Source: Paenibacillus sp. 1_12 (GTDB lineage Bacteria > Bacillota > Bacilli > Paenibacillales > NBRC-103111). From it: 64,000 nt of DNA. The notes beneath the pieces are model-generated. The model was given only the letters and a program-made list of their open reading frames with translations, was not told the origin of the DNA and did not search any database. The stretch lies in contig NZ_FOTE01000004.1 of assembly GCF_900114475.1 (NCBI RefSeq), positions 65,580 through 129,579 of the forward strand, in the 5' to 3' direction. Made by a program: the position numbers and the translations under genes. Shown here in pieces: positions 8,358-15,601 of this stretch. Each line of letters begins with the position of its first letter. The first letter of the stretch is position 1.

Positions 8358-10164
8358 GGAAAAACAGAACAACAAGCAGGAGAGCACGCCGCCAAAAGCG
8401 AGTAAAGCCTACAAGTCGGCATTTCGCGAGCTGTCGGTTTATGCAAAGCCGCACAGGCTTACTTTTATCATCGTATTTTTCTGTACGGTGCTGTCAATTG
8501 CTGCAGACCTTCTTCAACCCTATCTGGTAAAAATTGCCATTGATGAACATTTAATGATTGGCAAAAATGATTACCGCACACTCCTGATCATATGCGCAGT
8601 TTACTTGGGATTATCGATCAGCAGTCTGCTGTTTACCTATCTGCAGAACAACCTGCTGCAGCTGGCGGGTCAGAGTATCGTTGCTCGAATCCGCAAGGAT
8701 TTGTTCCGGCATATTTTCAAATTGTCGATGTCCTACTATGATCGTACGTCCAGCGGCAGCTTAATTACACATGTGTCGAGTGATACGGAAACGCTCAATC
8801 AGTTTTTTACGCAGGTGCTGTTAAGTCTGGTACGTGATGGGATGACGCTGATTTTTATTATTGTCATTATGTTTCAATTGGACGTTCAATTAACGTGGTA
8901 CTGCATGGTGATTATGCCGATTATTGTGCTTATCGCATCAGGGTTTCGTTCCTATATGCGGAAAACCTACCAAATATCCAGAGCGCAGCTGTCCCAGCTC
9001 GTTTCGTATGTGGCAGAAAACTTGTCCGGTATGCATCTGATTCAAGCCTTCCATCAGGAGAAGGAGCAGCAATCGCGGTTTTTGGATCACAATGTCAGTT
9101 ATTACAAGGCCAATCTGCGCGAGATCAGAACGAATGTGATGTTTAATCGATCCTTTGATATTTTGGGTAATTTGTCGGTTGCTTTTGTGACATGGCTAGG
9201 GGGTATTGCTGTTTTTGATAAGACCATTGAATTTGGTGTCTTGTATGCTTTTATCACGTACATCCGGCAATTTTTTCAGCCGATCAATACGATTACGCAG
9301 CAGTGGAATACGCTCCAATCGACCACGGTTTCCTTGAACCGGATCTGGAATGTGTTCTCAATTAAGCCGGAGATTACGGATGCAGTCGACGCGAAACCTC
9401 TAGACTTGGCTTGCATTAGCGGAAAAATCGATTTTGATAACGTTAGCTTTGCTTATCATGAGGGGACGAGGGTCATTAAGGAGCTCGATCTGCATATTGT
9501 ACCGGGAGAATTGATCGGGATTGTTGGCTCCACGGGAGCAGGGAAAAGCTCGCTGATCAGTCTGCTCTGCAGGTTTTACGATGTGCAGCAAGGCAGTATT
9601 CGGATTGATGATGTGGATATTCGTGATATGGCACAATCTCAGCTGCACCGTCTGGTCGGACTTGTACAGCAGGAGCCGTATTTATACTCGGGCAGCATTA
9701 TGGATAATGTCCGATTGTTTGACGAGACGATATCACGTGAACAGGTCATTCAGGCGTGCAGGCTGGTCGGGGCTGATGTGCTTATTACCCGTTTGAAGGA
9801 GGGCTATGATACGCACGTATCGGAGCGGGGAAGCGGATTGTCTGCTGGTGAGCGGCAGTTGATCTCCTTTGCACGAATTATTGTATTTCAGCCAAAAGTA
9901 TTGATTTTGGACGAGGCTACCGCGAATCTGGACTCCTACACGGAGCAAATGATACAAGGTGCGCTGAACATTGTTGCCAAGGGAAGAACGTCGATTGTGA
10001 TCGCCCATCGGCTATCAACGGTTATGCAGGCGGATCGCATTATGGTGATGAGCCAAGGACGTATTGTAGAAGAGGGGACCCATAGCGAGCTGCTTGCGCT
10101 GCATGGTTACTATGAACAGCTCTACCTGCATTCGCAAGGGACTATTACGCAAGATACGGGGTAA
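8341..10164 (+). CDS. ABC exporter half-transporter, canonical Walker B
   Basis: 607 residues: an exporter-type membrane domain (about 1-335) plus an ATPase domain with Walker A 'GSTGAGKSS' (about 395), a variant signature 'LSAGERQ', Walker B 'LILDEATANLD' (about 521) and H-loop 'VIAHRLS'. The intact Glu complements the Asp in the upstream half-transporter, so the two probably form an asymmetric heterodimer with one competent ATP site. TTG 8341 is selected because AGAGGAGG at 8325-8332 sits 8 nt upstream; the ATG at 8302 has no such site. The charged N-terminus (about 20 residues) is cytoplasmic. Last gene of the first operon. Confidence 0.9.
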   Translation: MPNLSKEKQNNKQESTPPKASKAYKSAFRELSVYAKPHRLTFIIVFFCTVLSIAADLLQPYLVKIAIDEHLMIGKNDYRTLLIICAVYLGLSISSLLFTYLQNNLLQLAGQSIVARIRKDLFRHIFKLSMSYYDRTSSGSLITHVSSDTETLNQFFTQVLLSLVRDGMTLIFIIVIMFQLDVQLTWYCMVIMPIIVLIASGFRSYMRKTYQISRAQLSQLVSYVAENLSGMHLIQAFHQEKEQQSRFLDHNVSYYKANLREIRTNVMFNRSFDILGNLSVAFVTWLGGIAVFDKTIEFGVLYAFITYIRQFFQPINTITQQWNTLQSTTVSLNRIWNVFSIKPEITDAVDAKPLDLACISGKIDFDNVSFAYHEGTRVIKELDLHIVPGELIGIVGSTGAGKSSLISLLCRFYDVQQGSIRIDDVDIRDMAQSQLHRLVGLVQQEPYLYSGSIMDNVRLFDETISREQVIQACRLVGADVLITRLKEGYDTHVSERGSGLSAGERQLISFARIIVFQPKVLILDEATANLDSYTEQMIQGALNIVAKGRTSIVIAHRLSTVMQADRIMVMSQGRIVEEGTHSELLALHGYYEQLYLHSQGTITQDTG

Positions 10165-10225
10165 GGCTGTTGTACTGCTGCGTATGATCTTATGAAATAC
10201 ATTCCATTTCTGTTTAAAAATAGGA

Positions 10226-10254
10226 TTGACACCGTACTTATTTGATGATATATT
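10226..10254 (+). promoter_or_regulatory. Sigma-A-type promoter of the 10446 operon
   Basis: TTGACA (10226-10231), a 17-nt spacer and TATATT (10249-10254). The binding-protein gene starts only at 10446, and a terminator hairpin lies between, so the transcript begins with a short leader. The minus-strand promoter at 15364-15392 has the same -35, spacing and -10. Confidence 0.75.
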
Positions 10255-10292
10255 TCATTTCATAGTAATTCTATAGGAATAATAAAAATATT

Positions 10293-10344
10293 CTACCGGA
10301 AAACCGGAGACAATCAACATTTGTTGAGGGGTCTCCGGTTTTTT
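10293..10344 (+). terminator. Leader motif with intrinsic terminator (attenuator candidate)
   Basis: AACCGGAGAC (10302-10311) pairs with GTCTCCGGTT (10331-10340), followed by Ts to 10344; a smaller CAAC/GTTG helix sits in the loop. It starts about 40 nt after the predicted transcription start. The 19-nt segment 10293-10311 (CTACCGGAAAACCGGAGAC) contains CCGG-AAAA-CCGG, which could fold alone and compete with the terminator's 5' arm. A copy with 2 changes is at 15303-15321 (minus). It may also terminate read-through from the exporter genes. The rest of 10165-10445 holds no gene that I can see. Confidence 0.7.
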
Positions 10345-10445
10345 CTATAAAGAGTGGAATATCCAGAGAGGAGCGGGAATTTCGGAGAGAGGCAAGCAGT
10401 TGATCACACAGAAATAACTAAACATAATCGAGGGGTGCAGACAAA

Positions 10446-11792
10446 ATGAAGTTGAAACATTCAGTGACCGTAGCTCTTATTTTTATTCTTATTATACTTT
10501 CAGCTTGCTCGAAAGAGGCTCCTACAGCAGCAGCGACGGACCCGGCCAAACCGACCTCAACATCTGCGCCGAAGGAAGCAACTAGCACCGAACCCATCAC
10601 CTTGAAATTTTACAACAGCAGTGGGACGTTTACGAATACGGAATTTAAAACGTTTATTGCCGATCCGGTTAATAAAAAGTTTCCAAATATTAAGGTAGAG
10701 CGGATCGAGCCACCAACTGGAACAACACCGGAAGATTTCTTTTCCTCCGGACAAATACCCGATATTATTTATTCCAGCTCCAGCTCACACCGGAAAGTCA
10801 TTAGCCTGGGCGTTTTGCTGGATTTAAACGAGTATGTGAAAAAGTATAATTTTGATCTCAAACGGATTAAACCGGAAATGTTGAGCTATGCCAAGGAATT
10901 GTCGAATAAAGGCGAGCTGCTGGAGCTGCCGTTCAATTCCAATCAACATATTCTTTACTACAATAAAGATATTTTTGATAAGTTCGGCGTTCCTTACCCG
11001 TCCGATACGCAGATGACCTGGGAGCAGGCATTAGAGCTGGGACGTCAGCTAACCCGAACAGAGAACGGCGTGAACTATATCGGTATTGATGCGGAAGGTC
11101 CTATCGGGATTGCCAAAAATCTGGCGCTGCCGGTTATCGATCCAAAAACGGGTAAATCGTTGTTAAGCACACCGGACTGGGTTCGCGTATTTAACGTAGC
11201 CAAGCAAAATTATGAAATTCCCGGTTATATCGGAAAAGCTGATAAGTATGTGTACGGACGCGATGAGTTTATGAAGGACCGCAACCTGGCGATGAGGCCT
11301 ACGTGGCTGGCCAATATGGTTGGACCACTTGAGGAGCTTCGTCAGCAGGGACTTGAAGTGAACTGGGATATTGCACCTGTGCCTACGTTCAGTGATCAGC
11401 TAGGAAAGTCGCGTGAGGCACAAAACCATACGCTGTCCGTGTTTACCAAAAGCACACATAAAGACGAAGCGTTCCAAGCAATAGCTCATATTTTATCCGA
11501 TGATACGCAAAGGATTCTTTCCCGTAACGGCAGGGTGCCTTCGATTATTAATCCGGAATTGGAAAAAGAATATGGTGCCGATCTTCCAGTGCTAAAGGGC
11601 AAAAAAGTACAAAATGTATTTGCCGTCAAGCCGATTCAGGAGCATACCTCTCACCAGTTTGAGCTTGATATTAATAAATTTGTGACGGATGCGGCGGCAA
11701 GTATTGCTAAGGGTACAGACGTAAATACAGCCATTCGCAAAGCATCAGAGAGCATAGATAAAGAAGTCGAGCGACTGCAGAAAAATCAATAA
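10446..11792 (+). CDS. ABC transporter substrate-binding lipoprotein (family 1)
   Basis: 448 residues. A lipoprotein signal ends in lipobox 'LSAC' (Cys about 21), then comes a Thr/Ala/Pro-rich tether and a type-1 extracellular solute-binding fold; 'HILYYNKDIFDKFGVPYP' is characteristic of sugar-binding proteins of this class. The start ATG 10446 follows GAGGGGTG. It probably delivers substrate to the permeases at 4639-6606, since no other permease pair is adjacent (inference). Transcription depends on the promoter and terminator-bearing leader at 10226-10344, and a strong hairpin at 11803-11841 separates it from the monooxygenase. Substrate unknown; association with a sulfur-type monooxygenase keeps a non-sugar ligand possible. 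Confidence 0.88.
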   Translation: MKLKHSVTVALIFILIILSACSKEAPTAAATDPAKPTSTSAPKEATSTEPITLKFYNSSGTFTNTEFKTFIADPVNKKFPNIKVERIEPPTGTTPEDFFSSGQIPDIIYSSSSSHRKVISLGVLLDLNEYVKKYNFDLKRIKPEMLSYAKELSNKGELLELPFNSNQHILYYNKDIFDKFGVPYPSDTQMTWEQALELGRQLTRTENGVNYIGIDAEGPIGIAKNLALPVIDPKTGKSLLSTPDWVRVFNVAKQNYEIPGYIGKADKYVYGRDEFMKDRNLAMRPTWLANMVGPLEELRQQGLEVNWDIAPVPTFSDQLGKSREAQNHTLSVFTKSTHKDEAFQAIAHILSDDTQRILSRNGRVPSIINPELEKEYGADLPVLKGKKVQNVFAVKPIQEHTSHQFELDINKFVTDAAASIAKGTDVNTAIRKASESIDKEVERLQKNQ

Positions 11793-11802
11793 TCCAGCTG
11801 CA

Positions 11803-11841
11803 GGGGAGCAAAGCGCCATGAAAGCTTGCGCTGTGCTCCCC
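11803..11841 (+). other. Strong intercistronic stem-loop without T-run
   Basis: GGGGAGCA (11803-11810) pairs with TGCTCCCC (11834-11841), and AGCGC/GCGCT extends the helix inside. No run of T follows, so a barrier to RNA decay or a processing site that sets different levels of the flanking gene products is more likely than termination. Confidence 0.7.
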
Positions 11842-11871
11842 CGAATATATTGAAAAGCGAGGTGCTTATTC

Positions 11872-13191
11872 ATGAGTGAGACGAATCGCAAGCTGCATAT
11901 AAACTTATTTCTTTTTATGGCCGGGCATCACGAGGCAGGCTGGAGACATCCGCTTGCTCAGCCGGAGCGTACGTTGGATGTAAACTTTTACAAGCATTTG
12001 GCCCAAACGGCTGAACGCGGCCTGCTGGATTCTCTGTTTATTTCCGATAATTATTCGGGAACCTGGAGACGGTTTGAGCCCTTTACTCTCCTATCAGGCT
12101 TGGCTACAGTAACCGAGCATATCGGCTTGATCGCGACGGTCAATACGACCTATAATGAGCCTTTCCATGTAGCACGTAAATTCGTATCCCTGGATCACCT
12201 GAGCGGTGGCAGGGCTGCCTGGAATATTGTAACTGGCGGTGGCTCGGACGCGCATAACTTCGGATTAGACGAACACCCGGAGCATGCCAAGCGATATGAA
12301 AACGCCGAGGAGTTCGTCGAGGTTGTTAAGCAGCTGTGGGACAGCTGGGAGGACGATGCCCTCATTTATGACAAGCAGGCGGGTGTCCAAATCGATAGCA
12401 ATAAAGTACACGAAATCAATTTTAAAGGCAGCAGCTATTCGGTGAAGGGTCCTCTCAATATTCCGCGAGGTCCACAGGGTCATCCTGTGCTGGTGCAGGC
12501 GGGTTCCTCAGAAAGCGGCAAAGAGCTGGCTGCCAAAACGGCGGAAGTGATCTTCACGGCACAGCAATCGTTAACGGGTGCACAGGATTTTTACCGTGAT
12601 GTTAAATCAAGGTTGGCCAAATACGGACGCACCCCGGAGCAGCTGCAAATTTTGCCGGGACTTAGCCCGATTCTTGCCGATACGGTGGCAGAAGCGAAGG
12701 ATATCGAGAATGAGCTGTTTGAGCTGACGGATTGGCAGGGCGCGATCAACCGGCTTTCCGAGCGGCTTGGCCTCGATTTTAGCGGATATTCACCTGACAG
12801 CCGTATTCCCTCCATAGAAGGTGCACGTGGAACCGAAACGATTCAGGGGATGAAGAGCAGGCATCAGCTGCTGATCGATCAAATCAATACGGAAAAACCA
12901 ACATTTCGTGAGCTTATCACACATCTGGCGGGTGCTAGGGGACATCTTACCTTTACAGGCACACCTCTTCAATTAGCCGATGTGATAGAGCATTGGTTTA
13001 AAGAGCGGGGCGCAGATGGTTTTAATCTAATGCCGCCGATATTCCCGAGTGGACTTGAGATATTCGTCGATAAGGTGATTCCTGAGCTGCAAAATCGCGG
13101 ATTGTTCCGAACCGCTTATGAAGGTAAGACTCTTCGTGAGAATCTGGGTCTGGCTCGTCCTGCTAATATTCGTCATGCTGTGACGCAATAG
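11872..13191 (+). CDS. LLM-class flavin-dependent monooxygenase (NtaA/SnaA/DmoA type)
   Basis: 439 residues, a normal length for the NtaA/SnaA/SoxA/DmoA subgroup of bacterial luciferase-like monooxygenases. Diagnostic motifs include 'LFMAGHHEAGWRHP' at the N-terminus, 'SLDHLSGGRAAWNIVT' in the flavin-binding barrel and 'GHPVLVQAGSS'. Such enzymes use FMNH2 from a separate reductase and O2 to oxidise organosulfur or aminopolycarboxylate substrates in the cytosol (family knowledge). The nitroreductase encoded at 14489-15226 could in principle supply reduced flavin (inference). ATG 11872 follows GAGGTG. It is second in its operon, after the binding lipoprotein, and ends at the bidirectional terminator 13222-13272. 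The exact substrate is not assignable. Confidence 0.9.
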   Translation: MSETNRKLHINLFLFMAGHHEAGWRHPLAQPERTLDVNFYKHLAQTAERGLLDSLFISDNYSGTWRRFEPFTLLSGLATVTEHIGLIATVNTTYNEPFHVARKFVSLDHLSGGRAAWNIVTGGGSDAHNFGLDEHPEHAKRYENAEEFVEVVKQLWDSWEDDALIYDKQAGVQIDSNKVHEINFKGSSYSVKGPLNIPRGPQGHPVLVQAGSSESGKELAAKTAEVIFTAQQSLTGAQDFYRDVKSRLAKYGRTPEQLQILPGLSPILADTVAEAKDIENELFELTDWQGAINRLSERLGLDFSGYSPDSRIPSIEGARGTETIQGMKSRHQLLIDQINTEKPTFRELITHLAGARGHLTFTGTPLQLADVIEHWFKERGADGFNLMPPIFPSGLEIFVDKVIPELQNRGLFRTAYEGKTLRENLGLARPANIRHAVTQ

Positions 13192-13221
13192 GCGTATGAC
13201 TTCAAATCGAATGAACCTATG

Positions 13222-13272
13222 ACAAATACCCCACCTAAACCACTCGATAAGTGGAATGGGTGGGGTATTTGT
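13222..13272. terminator. Bidirectional terminator between convergent genes
   Basis: ACAAATACCCCACC (13222-13235) pairs perfectly with GGTGGGGTATTTGT (13259-13272). It separates the plus-strand monooxygenase from the minus-strand flavoprotein and touches the latter's stop codon. Confidence 0.85.
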
Positions 13273-14406
13273 TTAAACTACGGATTTTAATCGACTCATC
13301 TCAGGAATAATCGAATTGCAGGCTTTGTTTAATCCGGCGATAAATCGGAATGCAGGGCCATGCGTATGTGAGGAGAGCGGACCGGCAAAATAAAGACCTT
13401 GCAGACTGCTTTGAAAATGAGCATCTAATAGGGGAAATTGAGCGAAACCATCGTCTTCACGCTGAATTCGCTGCAGCAGCTGCTGATCAAGGAAAGGAAC
13501 ACGGTCCAAATCAATTCGGAAGCCGGTAGCCGTTAGCACATGGTCGACAATCCGATGCTCACCATTGGTTAGCTTAAGATAGAGCTTTCCGTTAGCGGTC
13601 GTTGTTGCAAGCTCAACCGATACATGAGCAGTTTCACGTATTTTTCCATCGACATAAGGACGCAGGAAGCTGGCAATGCTGCCGGCTGGCTGTACCCAAC
13701 GCTCTTGCTTTTTCTCCAAAGGCAAATCGTAAAAGGTGCTTGCCAGCTCAATCAATTCGATGCCTGTGGCAGCTTTGACGCTGTAATTTGGAGCTTCACG
13801 CCGATAAAGAAGTTCACATTCGCTGTCCGCCAGATGCAGCAAGGCTGCGGCTTCCCAGGCACTTTGTCCGCTTCCGATCACAGCAACCTTTTTCCCGGAA
13901 AACGAGCTGAAGCTGCTGTAGCCAAACGTATGGGAGACGAGCTCAGAGGAAATTCCCTTGAAAACCTCCGGGATATAGGCGTAGTGCTGCAGACCCGTTG
14001 CAACGATCACGTTATGGGCTGAATAAACCTGACCGTTTTCAGTTATGACTGAATACCCGTCTTGATTGGAATTTAAAGGCTGCAGTTGAGTCACATACTC
14101 CTGGGTAAATACGACATTCGTTTTGGCAGCAAACCAAAAGGCATATTCAACGAAAACAGGGCGAGGTAGAGGAGTCGTTATTTCAACCCCTGTTTCTTCC
14201 GAAAAACGTTCCAACGTATACATCGTCTGTGGGTCGGATAGTCCTATGGATATTGGATTGGTTCGGATAAACATCTCCTGCGGCATTTGGTTTTTCCAGA
14301 AATGCATGGGATAACCCAGTAATTTGTAGGTCAAACCATGAGCGGAAGCATGAGCCGCCAATGAAATTCCATAAGGACCTACGCCTATAATAATCAAATC
14401 CAGCAT
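13273..14406 (-). CDS. FAD/NAD(P)-binding oxidoreductase, flavin monooxygenase-like
   Basis: 377 residues. An N-terminal FAD-binding Rossmann motif 'IIGVGPYGIS' and a second nucleotide-binding motif 'VIGSGQSAWEAA' (about residue 177) mark a two-dinucleotide flavoprotein of the flavin-containing monooxygenase / YpdA-like type. 'ATGLQHYAYIP' and 'ATGF' fit the FAD-linking motifs of that group. The start is ATG with AGGAGG just upstream, directly preceded by a stem-loop repeat unit. Second gene of the minus-strand operon after the nitroreductase. Together with the convergent LLM monooxygenase it suggests an oxidative step on a small sulfur- or nitrogen-containing molecule, but the substrate is not identifiable. 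Confidence 0.88.
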   Translation of the reverse strand: MLDLIIIGVGPYGISLAAHASAHGLTYKLLGYPMHFWKNQMPQEMFIRTNPISIGLSDPQTMYTLERFSEETGVEITTPLPRPVFVEYAFWFAAKTNVVFTQEYVTQLQPLNSNQDGYSVITENGQVYSAHNVIVATGLQHYAYIPEVFKGISSELVSHTFGYSSFSSFSGKKVAVIGSGQSAWEAAALLHLADSECELLYRREAPNYSVKAATGIELIELASTFYDLPLEKKQERWVQPAGSIASFLRPYVDGKIRETAHVSVELATTTANGKLYLKLTNGEHRIVDHVLTATGFRIDLDRVPFLDQQLLQRIQREDDGFAQFPLLDAHFQSSLQGLYFAGPLSSHTHGPAFRFIAGLNKACNSIIPEMSRLKSVV

Positions 14407-14420
14407 AGTGGTCCTCCTAA

Positions 14421-14491
14421 AAGTTTTGCGAATGCAAAACTAACTTCGTAAGCGTCAACTGAGTTTTGCGAATGCAAAACTAACTTCGTTA
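14421..14491 (-). repeat. Two tandem stem-loop repeat units before a ribosome site
   Basis: Read on the minus strand, two copies of (..)ACGAAGTTAG followed by hairpin AGTTTTGC-ATTC-GCAAAACT lie between the nitroreductase stop and the AGGAGG of the flavoprotein gene. They match the units at 5548-5630 in sequence, orientation and placement; even the following 'TTAGGAGG-ACCAC-ATG' is shared. The upstream copy starts at the nitroreductase stop codon. Confidence 0.9.
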
Positions 14492-15226
14492 CTTCAATTC
14501 AAAGCCTTGATCGTGCAGGAATTGTGTGACATCATCCCGTTTTTTGGATTTCAAACGCTTAGCCACTTCCTTGGACCAGTTGGTGTCTCGATTACCGCCT
14601 ACTCGGGTTGCCATAAAAGCCTGCAAGGACCAGTTATACTGCTCTATGCCTTCGTCGTAGCTGTCGGTGGAATAATGTTCACGGTGCAGAATCGTTTCTA
14701 AAGGTAAACGGGGGCGATAGCTCGGCTCTTGATCCGGGTACCCGACACACATGCCGAATACAGGATAAACCAGCTTAGGCAATCGAAGAAGGTCGGACAC
14801 TTTACGGATATTATCGCGGATACCTCCGATATATACGGCGCCCAAACCAAGCGATTCAGCTGCAAGTGTAGCGTTTTGGGCTGCCAGAGCGGCATCAACT
14901 GTAGCAATGATGAAAATTTCAGTGGTATTAGGTATTTGAACATCGTCTACTGCAGAGGCGGCATGCTGAAGGCGGTGCAGATCGGCGCACCAGACCAGGA
15001 ATACAGGACATTCCTCAATATACGATTGATTCGCGGCCAGTTTGGCAAGCTCGCTCTTGGTCCCAGGATTAGTTACAGCAATCACACTGTAAGCCTGCAT
15101 ATTACTGGAGGTTGGAGCGCTTTGTGCGGATTGGATAATCGTCTTGAGCTGCTCATCGGTCAATGGGTCCGACTTATACTTGCGGATGGAACGGTGTTGC
15201 TGCAATTGGCTTATTGTGGAATTCAT
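14489..15226 (-). CDS. NADPH-dependent nitroreductase (NfsA/FRP family)
   Basis: 245 residues of the FMN-dependent oxygen-insensitive nitroreductase / flavin reductase family. Visible family features are 'HRSIRKYKSDPLT' near the N-terminus (FMN phosphate contact), 'SAPTSSNMQAYSVIAV', and 'ESLGLGAVYIGGIRDN' followed by 'VFGMCVGYPD'. The length is normal for NfsA-type enzymes. It uses NAD(P)H to reduce flavins, quinones or nitro compounds in the cytosol. The start ATG follows AAAGGGGAA. First gene of the minus-strand operon, under the promoter and attenuator-like leader at 15272-15392. Possible FMNH2 supplier for the LLM monooxygenase at 11872 (inference). Confidence 0.9.
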   Translation of the reverse strand: MNSTISQLQQHRSIRKYKSDPLTDEQLKTIIQSAQSAPTSSNMQAYSVIAVTNPGTKSELAKLAANQSYIEECPVFLVWCADLHRLQHAASAVDDVQIPNTTEIFIIATVDAALAAQNATLAAESLGLGAVYIGGIRDNIRKVSDLLRLPKLVYPVFGMCVGYPDQEPSYRPRLPLETILHREHYSTDSYDEGIEQYNWSLQAFMATRVGGNRDTNWSKEVAKRLKSKKRDDVTQFLHDQGFELK

Positions 15227-15271
15227 GGCGTGTTCCCCTTTTCAAATAGTAAAAGCATGATTGCTGGATAA

Positions 15272-15321
15272 CAAAAAAACCGAAGACTTGGGCACAAGGC
15301 CAGTCTCCGGTCATCCGGTAG
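15272..15321 (-). terminator. Leader motif with intrinsic terminator (attenuator candidate)
   Basis: On the minus strand ACCGGAGACT pairs with AGTCTTCGGT (plus coordinates 15302-15311 and 15279-15288), followed by seven Ts. The 19-nt segment 15303-15321 equals the one at 10293-10311 except for the 2 central bases. The hairpin lies between the promoter and the nitroreductase, so it can only serve as a leader terminator for this unit. Confidence 0.75.
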
Positions 15322-15363
15322 CTAGTAAATATACACACTATTCGCAGTGTAATACTATGTTTA

Positions 15364-15392
15364 AATATAACATCGTTTAGTGCTACTGTCAA
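15364..15392 (-). promoter_or_regulatory. Sigma-A-type promoter of the nitroreductase operon
   Basis: Minus-strand TTGACA (plus 15387-15392), 17-nt spacer, TATATT (15364-15369). CATAGTA follows a few bases after the -10 here and also at the 10226 promoter. The gap 15227-15601 holds this promoter and leader plus the divergent ROK promoter; no further gene is seen. Confidence 0.75.
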
Positions 15393-15515
15393 CGTTCATC
15401 TCTACGGATAGCTTATGCGAATTTCCGCTGATGCATACCGTTTGGTGCTTATAGCCTATGCTTCAAATATGGTTTGCTGGGTGTATCATACGTATCTTCG
15501 GCTGCATATCAGGGA

Positions 15516-15545
15516 TTTACAAGATGCATGTACCGCATGTATAAT
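15516..15545 (+). promoter_or_regulatory. Promoter of the ROK regulator gene
   Basis: TTTACA (15516-15521), 18-nt spacer, TATAAT (15540-15545). The putative ROK operator begins 3 nt downstream, over the expected transcription start. Confidence 0.65.
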
Positions 15546-15548
15546 ATG

Positions 15549-15572
15549 AATTAACTAAATGATTAAGAAAAT
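15549..15572 (+). promoter_or_regulatory. Putative ROK operator, autoregulatory
   Basis: A 24-nt AT-rich imperfect palindrome containing TTAACTAAATGATTAAG. It matches 21 of 24 positions of 16816-16839. ROK repressors of the XylR/NagC group bind AT-rich inverted repeats (family knowledge). Confidence 0.6.
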
Positions 15573-15601
15573 TAAAGGAATGAGCGAGCATATCTAATAA
15601 A

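Noticed and set aside
10226-10344. S-box (SAM) or T-box riboswitch upstream of the binding-protein gene
   Set aside because: The leader before the terminator is only about 40 nt and has neither the S-box core nor a T-box sequence.
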